Part shown: piece by piece, positions 52,929 through 61,456 of the stretch
Position numbering within the stretch: position 1 is the stretch's first letter
How the letters are laid out: every line of letters starts with the position of its first letter
From: Streptomyces sp. BHT-5-2
GTDB lineage: Bacteria; Actinomycetota; Actinomycetes; Streptomycetales; Streptomycetaceae
Length of the DNA: 64,000 bases
Assembly (NCBI RefSeq): GCF_019774615.1
Contig: NZ_CP081497.1
Span: 2,046,001 to 2,110,000, forward strand
Direction: 5' to 3'
Notes under the pieces: generated by a model
What the model was told of the DNA's origin: nothing
Database searches by the model: none
What the model saw: only the letters and a program-made list of their open reading frames with translations
Made by a program: the position numbers and the translations under genes

Positions 52929-53160
52929 GGGATCGTCGAGCGGCTGGTGCCGGGTGAGTTGTGGCAGTAGTTGTTCCAGCGGGTGGTGCCGGAGGCGCCG
53001 TCGCGGCCTCAGGGTGGTGGCCGACGCCGCCACGGTGACCGGGTGGTGCCGGCGGCGATCGTGTTCGTGGCGACGTCGGGCTGTACGGGGCAGCAACTGC
53101 CTGCCGCGTCGTTCGGGCCGTCCGGTGCGGAGACCCACCGCAGGTTCACCGAGTGGACGA
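52929..53160 (+). pseudogene. Degenerate IS5-family transposase fragment
   Basis: The frame reads GIVERLVPGELWQ, then a TAG at 52968-52970, then LFQRVVPEAPSRPQGGGRRR, AIVFVATSGCTGQQLP and FGPSGAETHRRFTEW. This is the N-terminal part of the Streptomyces IS5-type (DDE) transposase. It lacks a start, has an in-frame stop, and similarity ends near 53160. No terminal inverted repeats can be paired. It marks past insertion in this accessory stretch. Confidence 0.78.
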
Positions 53161-53252
53161 AGGTCGTGCGGATCTCCGGCGCGAATCTGCACGAAAGCCG
53201 GGCACTCGAACCGTTCGTGCGGGGAATCCCGTCCGTCCCATCGCCTGCACCC

Positions 53253-53717
53253 TCATCTGCTGGCGCAGACTGTCCGCTCCCCTCCCGCCTCGGCGTTGAG
53301 AATCATGAAGTTCTCGGGGTTCGGCACCGGGGCGAATCCGGCCTTCGCATAGACCTCGTGCGCGTCGAGGGTCGACAGGAGGACACGCTTGAGCCGATAG
53401 GGAGCAAGGTGGTCGCGAACCGCGGTCGCGAGCCACGTCCCAAGTCCCTTGCCGCGATGGGCGGGTGCAACGTAAACGTCGCAGAGCCAAGCGAAAGTGG
53501 CACGGTCGGTGACCACGCGAGCGTAGGCAGCCTGGTCACCGCCGGCATCGTAGATGGCGAAGTTCAGTGAGCCGCGCACCGACTCTTCGACGGTTTCCCG
53601 GGTACGTCCCAGAGCCCAGAACGCGTCCGTCGAGAGCCAACGGTGCACTCGTTCCACTTCGAGGCGATCCGGGTCCGTAGAGAGCTCGTACCCGTCACCT
53701 CTACCGCTAGTGATCAT
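53253..53717 (-). CDS. GNAT family acetyltransferase
   Basis: 154 residues. LCDVYVAPAHRGKGLGTWLA is the acetyl-CoA motif A and VYAKAGFAPVPNPENFMI the C-terminal block. The start ATG 53717 gives MITSGRGDGYELSTDP. It lies 71 bases downstream of the Nudix gene on the same strand. The acceptor is unknown. Confidence 0.87.
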   Translation of the reverse strand: MITSGRGDGYELSTDPDRLEVERVHRWLSTDAFWALGRTRETVEESVRGSLNFAIYDAGGDQAAYARVVTDRATFAWLCDVYVAPAHRGKGLGTWLATAVRDHLAPYRLKRVLLSTLDAHEVYAKAGFAPVPNPENFMILNAEAGGERTVCASR

Positions 53718-53788
53718 GGGGCGGCAGCGTATCCATGATGCTTGGTTTTTCCAAGTGGCTGTCATGTCATATGTGCCGCAGGCAGCCC

Positions 53789-54295
53789 TCAGTGGCGCCA
53801 GGGCAGTTGAATCGGATCGGCGGGGACATGACCAGCCACGAGCCCGGCCGTCAATTTGGCCAGGCCGAAGGGATAGATCGTCTCGTTAGTGGCTGCCAGG
53901 TCAGCGATGGGCCACCAGCGATACCCGGCGTGGTAATTGCGCTCATTCGGCTCCTGGCCAGTCACGTCAACCTGGTGGCTCGTGACGCGAAGTTGGAAGA
54001 AGACGTCCCGGAAGATGCCTTCGGACCATCCGAGATCTGCATATCCGGAGGTTTCCGCAACCGCTGATCCCAGAGCCTCTGGTGCCACGGACAGGCCCGT
54101 CTCTTCGCGAAGCTCGCGGGCTGCCGCCTCCGACAGGGTCTCCCCGTCCTCGACACCGCCGCCGGGCGTGCACCATCCGTGGCCGCTCTCGGGAGCGTCC
54201 GGGTCGACATGGAACTTCAGCAAGAGCAGGCGGTCCAGATCGTCGAGCAACAGAACACGAGCGGAGTCGCGGCGATAACTTCCCTGATCAGGCAT
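53789..54295 (-). CDS. Nudix hydrolase
   Basis: 168 residues. GGGVEDGETLSEAAARELRE followed by ETGL is a canonical Nudix box with correct spacing. The N-terminal RRDSARVLLLDDLDRLLLLK begins the fold. The ATG at 54295 (MPDQGSYRR) is chosen because upstream in-frame sequence is not fold-like. The substrate is unknown. The pairing with an acetyltransferase resembles small resistance or salvage cassettes. Confidence 0.87.
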   Translation of the reverse strand: MPDQGSYRRDSARVLLLDDLDRLLLLKFHVDPDAPESGHGWCTPGGGVEDGETLSEAAARELREETGLSVAPEALGSAVAETSGYADLGWSEGIFRDVFFQLRVTSHQVDVTGQEPNERNYHAGYRWWPIADLAATNETIYPFGLAKLTAGLVAGHVPADPIQLPWRH

Positions 54296-54425
54296 GTCAG
54301 CAGCGTAAGCGGAGGCCGCCAACCGTTCGTGCACGCACATCGGTTGACCCATGATGGTGGACCGCCGTACGCCGGTGCTCGAACTGGCCGTGTCCGTCAC
54401 CATTCCAAGCCGGAGCGTCGGCATC

Positions 54426-54542
54426 ATGAGTGCCATGGACGAGTCCAGCGAAGTCGTCACCGAGGACGAGGTGGACGGCCTGCCCGATGAGGACCGAACC
54501 GTCGACTGGCACGACGAGGACGCGTATCCAGAGGATCGCTGA
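54426..54542 (+). CDS. Possible small acidic protein
   Basis: 38 residues from ATG 54426, strongly acidic (DESSEVVTEDEVDGLPDEDR, then TVDWHDEDAYPEDR). An in-frame ATG at 54351 would extend it to 63. No ribosome site is evident. The composition resembles Streptomyces small acidic tails. Function unknown. Confidence 0.35.
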   Translation: MSAMDESSEVVTEDEVDGLPDEDRTVDWHDEDAYPEDR

Positions 54543-54783
54543 CGCCGGTGTCCGGACAGGGGCCGTCACGCGTCCTGTCCGGACGCCGGCAGTGTGCGGA
54601 CGACGCGGACCGGGGCCGGCGCACGGCTGTGCATGCCCTCGGCGGTCCGGTGACCGGCCAGACCATGGCTCGACCGATATCGCCAGAGGTTCATCGACGG
54701 CCGCAACGTGCCCAGTCGGCTCCGGGGCGATGGTCGCCGCCGCTCCGCCCGGCAGAGGTCAGGAGGCAAATCTGCTCGACTGG

Positions 54784-55038
54784 TCAGACGAAGTAGAGGC
54801 GTTCGAGTTCGTCGCTGTCGGCCGACCTGGTGTAGAGGGTGCCGCCTTCTTGTGTGACCTTCTCCAGGTACGCGTAGATCTGCAGGGCGCGGTTGATGGT
54901 GTCGGTCTTGGTGTCGCCGGTGAGCTTGACGGCCTGGTCCAGTGCGGTGGCCGCCTTGGGGGCGAGGTTGACGGTGATGCGAGTCGGGCCGGCGCTCTGC
55001 CACTCCTGGGCAGCGGCTCCCTTGTGCGAGGTGGGCAT
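54784..55038 (-). CDS. Ribbon-helix-helix DNA-binding protein
   Basis: 84 residues. TRITVNLAPKAATALDQAVK is the ribbon and first helix, and TKTDTINRALQIYAYLEKV the second helix of a CopG/Arc-like protein. The acidic C-terminus ends ADSDELERLYFV. GAAGGGGAAG lies before ATG 55038. Two dyads upstream (55136-55166) are likely self-operators. No toxin gene is adjacent, so an antitoxin role is not supported. Confidence 0.75.
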   Translation of the reverse strand: MPTSHKGAAAQEWQSAGPTRITVNLAPKAATALDQAVKLTGDTKTDTINRALQIYAYLEKVTQEGGTLYTRSADSDELERLYFV

Positions 55039-55124
55039 GTGACGGCTTCCCCTTCGTCCGATCCGTCCGCGGCCTGATCCGACCAGACCCCTACACCATC
55101 CAAGATGCCCGACCGGCCATACGC

Positions 55125-55166
55125 TGTCAATCAATCGTATGCATGATACGCGCACCATGCATGCGC
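55125..55166 (-). promoter_or_regulatory. Promoter and dyads of the ribbon-helix-helix gene
   Basis: TTGACA on the minus strand (55125-55130) is a consensus -35; CATCTT 17 bases later is a weak -10. Just upstream are CGTAT-N5-ATACG (55136-55150) and GCGCA-N7-TGCGC (55150-55166), sharing ATGCATG cores. Confidence 0.6.
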
Positions 55167-55249
55167 AAGACGTGCATCGCGTATGAACATTGCCCGGCCC
55201 CGTCACCGTTGCGTCGGGGCTGAGTAACAGTCACGTAAGGGTAGGGAAA

Positions 55250-55285
55250 GTGAAGTTGATGCACTTCACACCGGATCGCTAGCGT
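55250..55285 (+). promoter_or_regulatory. Promoter with operator-like dyad, leaderless gene
   Basis: TTGATG (55256-55261) and TAGCGT (55280-55285), 18 bases apart, place the start point on the GTG at 55292. GTGAAGT-N6-ACTTCAC (55250-55269) overlaps the -35 box. Confidence 0.65.
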
Positions 55286-55291
55286 CGGGGC

Positions 55292-55783
55292 GTGAGCGGT
55301 TCAGGAGACGGAGGACAGCTGAGGGGAGATGGGTGGGAGATGGCCACCAGGGATCTCGACCTCAGCGTGGAAGAACCCAGCAACCGCGCGGACGCGGCCG
55401 TACTCAGGGAAACCACCGGACTGACCTTCAGGTGGGAGCTCGGCCCCGCCAAGATGGAGGTCGCCACCAACGAGGCCCAATCGATGTCGCCGTCCGCGAT
55501 CGGCGTCGCCATGCTGCTGCTGTCCGCAGGAAGCAGCGTGCCGGCCGTGGTCCTCGCCCTGGCCAACCAGATCCTTCACGCCCCCGCCGTACTGATGGCC
55601 ACCGGATCGATCGCGCTGTTCCTGGTGGTCTTCACCACCGGCACATTGCTGATGCTGCACGGCGGAGCAGTGGGGAGATCCCCGCAAGCCCCGGCTTTCG
55701 GAGACCGACCGGCTTCGGGCCGCAGGCACACGCGCTACCGCCGGCTGCGGCCACGCCGCCGCGCATCGGGTAGCTCCCGCTGA
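55292..55783 (+). CDS. Two-helix membrane protein of unknown function
   Basis: 163 residues. A polar N-terminus of about 65 residues is followed by two membrane segments (SAIGVAMLLLSAGSSVPAVV and LMATGSIALFLVVFTTGTLL) and a basic tail (RRHTRYRRLRPRRRASG). The gene has no ribosome site. Its promoter ends six bases before the GTG, so a leaderless mRNA is likely. No family recognised. Confidence 0.7.
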   Translation: MSGSGDGGQLRGDGWEMATRDLDLSVEEPSNRADAAVLRETTGLTFRWELGPAKMEVATNEAQSMSPSAIGVAMLLLSAGSSVPAVVLALANQILHAPAVLMATGSIALFLVVFTTGTLLMLHGGAVGRSPQAPAFGDRPASGRRHTRYRRLRPRRRASGSSR

Positions 55784-55845
55784 TGCCCCGCCCCTCGTGG
55801 TCCGGTGCGAGGGGCTCGTCGCCCGGGAGGGCTCAAGCCCAGTCT

Positions 55846-56076
55846 TCAGCCCTCTTCCGGGAGGCTGTCCCACTCCGCACCCTCGCGGAAGAGCTCGTAG
55901 TCGTTCTCCGCGGCGATCTCCTCGGCGTGCGCGCGGCTGCGGACCGGGGTCTCGTACCGGTGGCTGGCCACCTCGCCGTGGACGCCGCCGTCATCGACCA
56001 CTTCGATCGAGTGTGTCTCGTACACGACGATCCCGGCCTCCACCGAGCTCCAGACCAGATGCATGCTTGTCGCCAC
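55846..56076 (-). CDS. Small hypothetical protein
   Basis: 76 residues. MHLVWSSVEAGIVVYETHSI and ETPVRSRAHAEEIAAENDYE read as a small alpha/beta protein; the end is acidic. GTG 56076 has GGAGGG ten bases upstream. Convergent with the membrane protein gene. Function unknown. Confidence 0.65.
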   Translation of the reverse strand: MATSMHLVWSSVEAGIVVYETHSIEVVDDGGVHGEVASHRYETPVRSRAHAEEIAAENDYELFREGAEWDSLPEEG

Positions 56077-56477
56077 CGGAACTCACCCTCCGAAGCTTGG
56101 CGCTGACCTCCTACCTCCAGAGTCCCATCTTGAAGCGGTGAGTCGCCCACGTAGGCACCCGTGTCGGCGTGTGCGCCGACGGTGGCGCTCGTTGCGGTGG
56201 TGCAGCTGGTCCACCAGATGGCCGCTGCGGAATGCTCCCCGGTGATCTGCCAGCCCTTTGCCAGTTGTCAGTGGAAACGAGCCGAATGCCGGACGACACC
56301 CTGGGGCCGGCCGGATTCCCGGGCCCGGAGGACATCGAGGTCAGAAGCTGTGCCGGAACCGGTGATCGAAACGCACTGCCGGCCCCTCTCGCCCCATACA
56401 GGTGCGTTCCCTTGCGCTCACAGGGATCAGCACTCGACTTCGTCCAACCCGCTTGGCGCACGCCGACGGGAGGGCCG

Positions 56478-56813
56478 CTACCGGCCCTTCCGGTTGATCT
56501 TCATGGTGTCCATGTCGGTGGCGGTGGCCCGCAGTTCCCGGTATCCCAGGTCCGCGGCCCGCAGCGCCTCGGCCGCCTTCTCCTCCCCGAGCGCGGCGGC
56601 CATCTCCTCGCCGTACTCGGCGTCCGAGACGATGACGTAGCGGTAGCTGAAGGCGTGCAGCGCGGTGTCGTAGGTCAGCGAGCCCTTGGGGGTGAACCTC
56701 ATCTGGGCGAGCCCGTGGTCGTCGGCCTCCGTGAGCAGCGTCGTCCGGGCCTCCTCGGTGAGGTTGTCCCACTTGCCGCGGACGATCACTCGGTAGGTGT
56801 GCTGCGTGGTCAT
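56478..56813 (-). CDS. DUF6204-like protein
   Basis: 111 residues. MTTQHTYRVIVRGKWDNLTE begins a small alpha/beta fold, FTPKGSLTYDTALHAFSYRY is the middle, and ATATDMDTMKINRKGR the end. I recognise it as the Streptomyces DUF6204 family, for which I know no established function. ATG 56813 lies behind GGAGATG-like sequence. It is divergent from the arginase-family gene. Confidence 0.75.
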   Translation of the reverse strand: MTTQHTYRVIVRGKWDNLTEEARTTLLTEADDHGLAQMRFTPKGSLTYDTALHAFSYRYVIVSDAEYGEEMAAALGEEKAAEALRAADLGYRELRATATDMDTMKINRKGR

Positions 56814-56952
56814 CTCCACCGCTTCCGTTCTGCCGTGCCGTTCCCGTGTGCAGCAGTAGAGGCTATGCGTCCGTACGCCCGGCCGCCTGGGCATTTTCGT
56901 GCAACCCCCTGCAACCACAGGCCGTTTGCGCACCGCCCGATAAGATCGTCGT

Positions 56953-57858
56953 ATGCGCCGGAACGTGCTGATCGATGCCCCGTCCAACCTGGGACTGCGG
57001 CCGCCCGCCCCGGGAGCGGTGCCTGGTTGCTACAAACTCGCCGGAGCACTGCGGGAGCAGGGACTGCTGCGGCGGCTCGGGGCACTGGAGGGCGGCGTGG
57101 TGGTGCCGCCCCGTTACGGCCTGGGGGACTGGCGTGAGGGAGACGGGGACTTCCACGCCGCGGCGATCGCCGGGTACACCGTGCGGCTCGCCCGCCGGGT
57201 GCAGGGCCATGTGCGCAGCGGTGACTTCCCCGTCGTCCTCGGCGGCGACTGCAGCATCCTGCTCGGCGCGGTGCTCGCGCTGCGACGCCTGGGACGGTAC
57301 GGCGTGGCCTATCTGGACGGGCACACCGACTTCCGGCATCCGGGGAACACCGATGTGTGCGGCCCCGTCGGCGCCGCGGCAGGAGAGGGCATCGCCCAGA
57401 TCACCGGCCGCGGCCAGGCCGATCTGACGGACATCGAGGGGCTCCGCCCGTATGTCCGCGACGAGGACGTGAGCCTCCTCGGGGCCCGCGACGCGGAAGA
57501 GGGCCAGGAGGAGCTGGCCAGACTGGGCATCAGCTGCACCACCGTGGCGGAGATCCGGCGGCGCGGCCCGGAGGCGGTCGCCAGGGCGGCCCTTCGGCAC
57601 CTCCAGAACTCCCCGCTGGACGGCTTCTGGATCCATCTGGACGCCGATGTGCTGGACCCGTCCGTGATGCCCGCGGTGGACAGCCCCGATCCCGGCGGCC
57701 TGTTCACCGACGAACTGCGTGCCCTGCTGGCCCCGTTGGCCGCCTCCCCGCGCTGTGTGGGCATCACCGTGGCCATCTACGACCCGGACCGCGACCCCGA
57801 TGGGTCCGGGGCGGTCCTGCTGGCCGATCTCCTCGAAGGCGTCTTTGCGCAACCCTGA
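56953..57858 (+). CDS. Arginase/agmatinase family hydrolase
   Basis: 301 residues. VVLGGDCSILLGAVLAL is the first metal motif, YLDGHTDFRHPG the second, and WIHLDADVLDPSVMPAVDSP the third. The first motif normally reads GGDHS, so a metal-ligand histidine is replaced by cysteine; the Asp and His ligands of the other motifs remain. It would hydrolyse a guanidino or formimidoyl compound. TAAGAT at 56941-56946 is a -10 box seven bases before ATG 56953, giving a leaderless mRNA. Confidence 0.87.
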   Translation: MRRNVLIDAPSNLGLRPPAPGAVPGCYKLAGALREQGLLRRLGALEGGVVVPPRYGLGDWREGDGDFHAAAIAGYTVRLARRVQGHVRSGDFPVVLGGDCSILLGAVLALRRLGRYGVAYLDGHTDFRHPGNTDVCGPVGAAAGEGIAQITGRGQADLTDIEGLRPYVRDEDVSLLGARDAEEGQEELARLGISCTTVAEIRRRGPEAVARAALRHLQNSPLDGFWIHLDADVLDPSVMPAVDSPDPGGLFTDELRALLAPLAASPRCVGITVAIYDPDRDPDGSGAVLLADLLEGVFAQP

Positions 57859-57901
57859 CTCCAGCTGGCCGACAGGAGCCCTGTTCAGACGGGCGATCAC
57901 G

Positions 57902-57916
57902 TTGTTCCATGGTCAA
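57902..57916. promoter_or_regulatory. TTG-CCATGG-CAA dyad before the DUF5107 gene
   Basis: TTGTTCCATGGTCAA is an imperfect inverted repeat around CCATGG, 50 bases ahead of the GTG at 57967. It resembles operators of LacI-type sugar repressors. Confidence 0.4.
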
Positions 57917-57966
57917 CAGGGGGCCGCCGCAGCCGAGGGGGTCCGGTCCGAACCTGCGAGGCGACT

Positions 57967-60042
57967 GTGGCCACGAGTGTGCGACGCACCACCCTGACCC
58001 TGCCCCTGGCCGCCCTCGGCCCCGACAACCCGCTGCCCGCACTTCGGGACCCCGGTGACGTGCACCGCGTCGAGATCCCCAAGGACGCCGCGCTCCCTGC
58101 CGACATGGCACGGCAGATCGGCCGGCAGCCGCTGCGCTCCCTCCTCCCGGTCCGGATGCGGGACGGCTACGGCCGGGACCGCCACAGCACCGACCTCGAC
58201 GCACTGGTCATCGAGAACGACCGGCTGCGCGCCACCGTCCTGCCCGGCCTCGGCGGCCGGATCCACTCCCTCCACCACAAGCCCACCGGCCGCGAACTCC
58301 TCTACCGCAACCCGGTGATGCAGCCCGCGGCCTTCGCCCTCAACGGCGCGTGGTTCTCCGGCGGCATCGAGTGGAACATCGGCGCCACCGGGCACACCAC
58401 CCTCTCCTGCGCCCCCCTGCACGCGGCCCGGGTCCCGGCCCCCGACGGCGGCGAGATGCTCCGCCTGTGGGAGTGGGAGCGGCTGCGCGACCTGCCCTTC
58501 CAGGTGGACCTGTGGCTGCCCGACGGCGCCGACTTCCTCTACGTGGGCGTACGGATCCGCAACCCGCACCACCACACCGTCCCGGTGTACTGGTGGTCCA
58601 ACACCGCTGTCCCCGAGGACGCGCACACCCGCGTACTGGCTCCGGCCGACGCCGCCTGGCACTTCGGATACGAGCGCACCCTGCGGCACGTCCCGGTACC
58701 GGAGTCCGACGGGGCGGATCGCACCTACCCGTTGGAGAGCGAGTTCCCCGCGGACTACTTCTACGACCTGCCCGAGGGCGCACGCCCCTGGATCGCTTCC
58801 CTCGACCGCGACGGCCGCGGTCTGGTGCAGACCTCCACCGCCACCCTCACCGGCCGCAAGCTGTTCGTATGGGGCGCCGGACGGGCCGGACGGCGCTGGC
58901 AGCGCTGGCTCACCGCACCGGGCACCGGCGGCTACGCCGAGATCCAGGCCGGGCTGGCCCGCACCCAGCTGGAGCACGTCCCCCTCGACGCCGGCGGGGA
59001 GTTCAGCTGGCTGGAGGCGTACGGGCCACTGGCCGCCGATCCCGCGGCCGTGCACGGCGCGGACTGGTCGGCGGCCCGCGCCGCCGTGGAGGACGGCCTG
59101 GCGGCGGCGCTGCCCCGGGACGACGTCGACGCCGCGTACGCGGCCTGGCTCCCGTATGCCGACATCGAGCCGAAGGAGAAGCTGGCCACCGGCTCGGGCT
59201 GGGGCGCCCTCGAAGTGGCCCGCACCGGCCTGGAACTCCCCGGCACACCGTTCGACCCCGCCACCATGGGCGCCGAGCAGCAGCCCTGGCTGGCCCTGCT
59301 CAGGACGGGCGAACTGCCGGCCGCCGGCCCCGTCCCCGGCCCGGCGCCGGTCGCCCCGCCCTGGCGCGACCTCCTGGAGTCCGCCAGTCCGGGGCCGGCC
59401 GTCGAGTACCACCTCGGGCTCGCCCAGTGGCACGCCGGCGACCGGGCGCAGGCCGTGCGCAGTTGGGAGCGGGCGCTGGCGCACGGCGCCGGGTGCCTGC
59501 CGCTGTACTGCCTGGCCGTCGCCGAGTCCGTCGCGGGCGAGACGGCGCACGCCGCCGACCGGTTCACCGAGGCGTTCGACTGCGCCACCGGGGCGGCCGC
59601 CTCCGACGACGCGACTGCCTCCGACGCCTCGGCTGCCTTCGGCGACCCGGCCGCCGCCCGCGCCGGGCGGGAGGTCCTGCCCGCCCTCGTCCGGGAGGCG
59701 GTGCCCGTGCTGCTCGCGGCGGGCCGCGCCGAGACCGCCGCCGGAATGCTGGCGGCCCTGCGCCCGGCCGAACGCGCCCGCGGCCGCTTCCGTCTGCTGG
59801 CGGCACAGGTCCTGCTGGCCCAGGGACAGCCGAGGGCGGCGCGCGAGATCTTCGACGAGGGCTTCGAGATCGCCGATCTCCGGGAGGGCGACGAGACGTT
59901 GAGCGATACCTGGTACGCCATCGCCGAACGGCTGCTGGCGGGGGATGGCCCGGTCACCGCGGACACCGTCGCGCGGGCCCGCGCGGAGGATCCGCTGCCG
60001 GAGCGCTACGAGTTCCGGATGCGTCCGGCGAAGCGTACATAG
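57967..60042 (+). CDS. DUF5107 plus TPR protein
   Basis: 691 residues. The N-terminal half resembles DUF5107, a galactose-mutarotase-like beta sandwich (ENDRLRATVLPGLGGRIHSL, GRELLYRNPVMQP, FALNGAWFSGGIEWN). The second half has TPR-like helix pairs (YHLGLAQWHAGDRAQAVRSW, LLAAQVLLAQGQPRAAREIF). Related proteins sit in sugar-utilisation loci and may bind or modify oligosaccharides. GAGG lies before GTG 57967. The upstream dyad could be a sugar repressor site. Function not established. Confidence 0.85.
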   Translation: MATSVRRTTLTLPLAALGPDNPLPALRDPGDVHRVEIPKDAALPADMARQIGRQPLRSLLPVRMRDGYGRDRHSTDLDALVIENDRLRATVLPGLGGRIHSLHHKPTGRELLYRNPVMQPAAFALNGAWFSGGIEWNIGATGHTTLSCAPLHAARVPAPDGGEMLRLWEWERLRDLPFQVDLWLPDGADFLYVGVRIRNPHHHTVPVYWWSNTAVPEDAHTRVLAPADAAWHFGYERTLRHVPVPESDGADRTYPLESEFPADYFYDLPEGARPWIASLDRDGRGLVQTSTATLTGRKLFVWGAGRAGRRWQRWLTAPGTGGYAEIQAGLARTQLEHVPLDAGGEFSWLEAYGPLAADPAAVHGADWSAARAAVEDGLAAALPRDDVDAAYAAWLPYADIEPKEKLATGSGWGALEVARTGLELPGTPFDPATMGAEQQPWLALLRTGELPAAGPVPGPAPVAPPWRDLLESASPGPAVEYHLGLAQWHAGDRAQAVRSWERALAHGAGCLPLYCLAVAESVAGETAHAADRFTEAFDCATGAAASDDATASDASAAFGDPAAARAGREVLPALVREAVPVLLAAGRAETAAGMLAALRPAERARGRFRLLAAQVLLAQGQPRAAREIFDEGFEIADLREGDETLSDTWYAIAERLLAGDGPVTADTVARARAEDPLPERYEFRMRPAKRT

Positions 60043-60124
60043 CGGGTGCGACTCCGACGCCGCCCGGGCGTCGCGGATGCCCCCGCCGGCAACGCCGTCC
60101 GGCCGGCACCCACCTCGCACGAAC

Positions 60125-60191
60125 TGGCATATGCCACTTCGAAAAGATCGCAGAGCCGCGGAATCATCACCGAGCGTCACATGTTGTGACG
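60125..60191. promoter_or_regulatory. Two dyads before the quinone oxidoreductase gene
   Basis: TGGCATATGCCA (60125-60136) is a perfect 12-base palindrome. CGTCACA-TGT-TGTGACG (60175-60191) is a perfect repeat three bases before the ATG. They may bind different regulators; no regulator gene is adjacent. Confidence 0.65.
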
Positions 60192-60194
60192 GTC

Positions 60195-61115
60195 ATGAAG
60201 GCAATCACTACGAACAGTTATGGCGGCCCCGAGGTTCTCACCTACTCCGACCAGCCCGATCCCAAGGTCGGGCCGGACTCGGTGCTGATCCGAGTGAAGG
60301 CCGCCGGAGTCAATCCGGTCGACTGGAAGATCGTCGCGGGCTATCTGGACGGCATGATGCACGCCCACTTCCCGCTCATCCCGGGGTGGGACGTGGCGGG
60401 AGTGGTCGAGGCGGTCGGCGCCGACGCCCCCGAATACGCGGTGGGCGACGAAGTCATCGGCTACGTCCGCAAGGACGAGGTGCAGCACGGCACCTACGCC
60501 GAACTGGTCGCGGCACCGGTGCGCACCCTGGCGCGCAGGCCCGCGTCGCTCAGCTGGCGGCAGGCCGCCGGACTGCCGCTCGCCGGGCTGACGGCCTATC
60601 AGTCGCTCAAGCGGGTCCGGGTCAAGGCCGACGACCTGGTGCTGGTGCACGCCGCCGCAGGTGGAGTCGGCTCACTGGCCGTCCAGATCGCGGTCGCCGA
60701 GGGGGCCCGCGTGATCGGCACGGCCAGTGAGCGCAACCACGACTTCCTGCGGTCCCTGGGCGCCGAACCGGTGACCTACGGCGACGGGCTCGCGGACCGG
60801 GTGCGGTCCCTGGCGCCCGAAGGCGTCGACGCCGCCCTGGACTTCGTCGGCGGCGGTGCGGTGGAACTCTCGCAAGAGGTGCTCAAGGACCGCAGCCGGG
60901 TGGCGTCCATCGCCGACGGCGAAGTGCGCGCGAAGGGCGGCCACATGGTGTGGGTCAGACCCGACACCGCCGACCTGACCGCACTGGCCATCCTCGCGGA
61001 CGCGGGCAAGCTCACCGTGCCTGTCGATGCGTCCTTCCCGCTCCGAGAGGCCGCCGAGGCATTTCGACTCAGCATGGCCGGCCGAACCCGAGGCAAGATC
61101 GTCCTGGAGGTGTGA
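60195..61115 (+). CDS. NADP-dependent quinone-type oxidoreductase (MDR family)
   Basis: 306 residues. MKAITTNSYGGPEVLTYSDQ starts the catalytic domain; VHAAAGGVGSLAVQIA is the cofactor loop. No zinc-ligand cysteines are present, so it belongs with quinone reductases. SERNHDFLRSLGAE suggests NADPH. There is no Shine-Dalgarno sequence; a strong dyad covers the bases just before ATG 60195, so its translation or transcription is probably regulated. Confidence 0.9.
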   Translation: MKAITTNSYGGPEVLTYSDQPDPKVGPDSVLIRVKAAGVNPVDWKIVAGYLDGMMHAHFPLIPGWDVAGVVEAVGADAPEYAVGDEVIGYVRKDEVQHGTYAELVAAPVRTLARRPASLSWRQAAGLPLAGLTAYQSLKRVRVKADDLVLVHAAAGGVGSLAVQIAVAEGARVIGTASERNHDFLRSLGAEPVTYGDGLADRVRSLAPEGVDAALDFVGGGAVELSQEVLKDRSRVASIADGEVRAKGGHMVWVRPDTADLTALAILADAGKLTVPVDASFPLREAAEAFRLSMAGRTRGKIVLEV

Positions 61116-61456
61116 CAGGGCGTGACGGAGCGGAGGGCAGGGAGGCGGGAGGCAACCAGGAAGGCGGCGAGGCGCCGAGTGGAGCGCGAACGATGACCTG
61201 GAAGCCCTCTGCCCCGCCCGCGTCACGAGCTTGAGCGCGAGATGCCCGAGGCGCCCGAGCGGTGGCCCGGGAGCTTCGCCGTTTGGGTCTCAGCGGCGGT
61301 CGTCGAGCCCACTCACGGCCTTCACGGGCCGCTCCGTGGCCATGCCGGTGCCATGCCGGTGATCAGACGGAGGCCGCCCTGACATCCGGCGACGGCAGGC
61401 CCCAGGCACGTTCGATGCGACGCCCAACCTCGGTTGGCAGACGCCAAGTTGGGTGA
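61116..61456. other. Intergenic region, no gene seen
   Basis: 341 bases between the oxidoreductase stop and the cold-shock pseudogene. Only low-complexity purine-rich and GC-rich sequence is seen; no clear hairpin or promoter. Confidence 0.5.

Noticed and set aside
54784..55038. Toxin-antitoxin pair with the RHH protein as antitoxin
   Set aside because: No toxin-like gene (RelE, PIN, Fic, MazF) lies next to it on either side.
58350..60180. Plus-strand frame running from 58350 into the quinone oxidoreductase
   Set aside because: Before 60186 it is an Arg/Pro-rich shadow of the DUF5107 gene; the oxidoreductase starts at 60195.
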